A stretch of 64,000 nt of DNA, taken from the NCBI GenBank assembly GCA_016177705.1, contig JACOUT010000004.1, positions 496,001-560,000 on the forward strand, in the 5' to 3' direction. This document shows, piece after piece, positions 63,810 through 64,000 of the stretch; positions within the stretch are counted from its first letter, which is position 1; each line of letters opens with the position of its first letter. The notes under the pieces are model-generated. The model did no database searches, had not been told where the DNA came from, and saw nothing but the letters and a program-made list of their open reading frames with translations. The stretch is from Deltaproteobacteria bacterium (lineage in GTDB: Bacteria > Myxococcota > UBA727 > VGSZ01). A program made the position numbers and the translations under genes.

Positions 63810-64000
63810 TCACCAGATCACCGCCCGCACTCCCTCGCCCCCGCAGTTGAACAGCGCGTCCACCACCGCGAGGCTCGGAATGAACCCGAGCTGCGCAAAC
63901 TGCTGCGGGTAGCTCGGCGCCGCGAACTCCTGGAACCGCACCTCGACGCCGGCAGCCTCGAACTGCCCGAGCTCCATGTACTGCCGCCCGCCCTGGCCCG
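63810..64000 (-). CDS. WbqC-family protein, C-terminal fragment (start outside window)
   Basis: The minus-strand reading frame entering from the right edge ends at the stop 63812-63810. The visible 62 residues include YMELGQFEAAGVEVRFQEFA, then PSYPQQFAQLGFIPSLAVVD and ALFNCGGEG. These match the end of WbqC-like proteins, in which VEVxFQ, YPQ, F-P-LS-xD and LFNxG are conserved. The family is found in O-antigen loci and is proposed to act in sugar or amino-acid transfer. It is convergent with the repeat-protein gene. Confidence 0.75.
   Translation of the reverse strand, partial: GQGGRQYMELGQFEAAGVEVRFQEFAAPSYPQQFAQLGFIPSLAVVDALFNCGGEGVRAVIW

Overview
The window reads as chromosomal DNA of a high-GC Gram-negative bacterium, most likely a Myxococcota (the former deltaproteobacterial myxobacteria). 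This rests on the strong G/C bias at third codon positions, a myxobacterial-style Ser/Thr kinase with an extracytoplasmic sensor-like tail, lipoproteins with CGGC-type cysteine repeats, a one-TolQ/two-TolR motor resembling AglRQS of gliding myxobacteria, and frequent GTG/TTG starts. I see no tRNA, rRNA, CRISPR array, insertion sequence or phage gene. The organism assignment is an inference.

Layout. 1-7200 holds a partial tandem Ser/Thr kinase, a TetR regulator, two small proteins, and a minus-strand operon of three exported proteins (esterase, FGE-fold lipoprotein, propeller-like lipoprotein). 7208-11088 is an accessory patch of unrecognised proteins, including an EF-hand-like one and a cysteine-rich lipoprotein. 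Its first two genes diverge from a conspicuous inverted promoter duplication carrying a GAATGAA-N2-TTCATTC dyad. 11127-14387 holds two membrane proteins, an Fe-S RNA uracil methyltransferase and moaE/moaD. 14463-18194 is a fatty-acid cluster, fabD-fabG-acpP-fabF, with a 239-bp inverted-repeat element and a (TTC)23 microsatellite between fabD and fabG. 18255-22332 has a glycosyltransferase with a long disordered tail and a TolQ/TolR/TolR motor, closed by a good intrinsic terminator.

22444-59965 is one large surface-polysaccharide locus. It starts with an outer-membrane barrel, Wza, a Wzc-type BY-kinase and a NusG/RfaH-like antiterminator whose gene overlaps wzc. A 175-bp leader with hairpins follows. 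Then about 30 genes run in one direction, nearly all joined by 1-10 bp overlaps or short gaps. The first half (27386-39938) encodes a UDP-sugar dehydrogenase and a nonulosonic (legionaminic-like) acid pathway: CMP-transferase, class III aminotransferase, SDR, hexapeptide transferase, a WbpG/HisH/HisF amidination trio, NeuB, an ABC-type flippase, NeuC and a CBS-nucleotidyltransferase. A 50-codon dehydratase remnant follows. Then come a carbohydrate-transfer protein, a Wzy-like polymerase and a GT4 enzyme, in DNA of visibly lower GC. The second half (43899-54489) encodes another sugar- or acid-activation set: oxidoreductase, a second cytidylyltransferase, a hydroxyacid dehydrogenase, epimerases, HAD, PIG-L deacetylase, metallophosphoesterase, ATP-grasp ligase, PglD- and PglE-like enzymes. 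55641-59965 adds O-acylation machinery (SGNH, MBOAT, OafA-SGNH).

The end of the window has a methyltransferase, a 947-residue exported protein of about 13 tandem propeller-like repeats, and the 3' end of a minus-strand WbqC-family gene. The most interesting hypotheses are: a long antiterminator-controlled operon making an amidinated nonulosonic acid with an unusual aminotransferase; an unassigned cytidylyl/ATP-grasp tailoring module; the mirror-image promoter pair at 8341-8621; and the TTC tract upstream of fabG. All product assignments are from motif reading; no database search was run.
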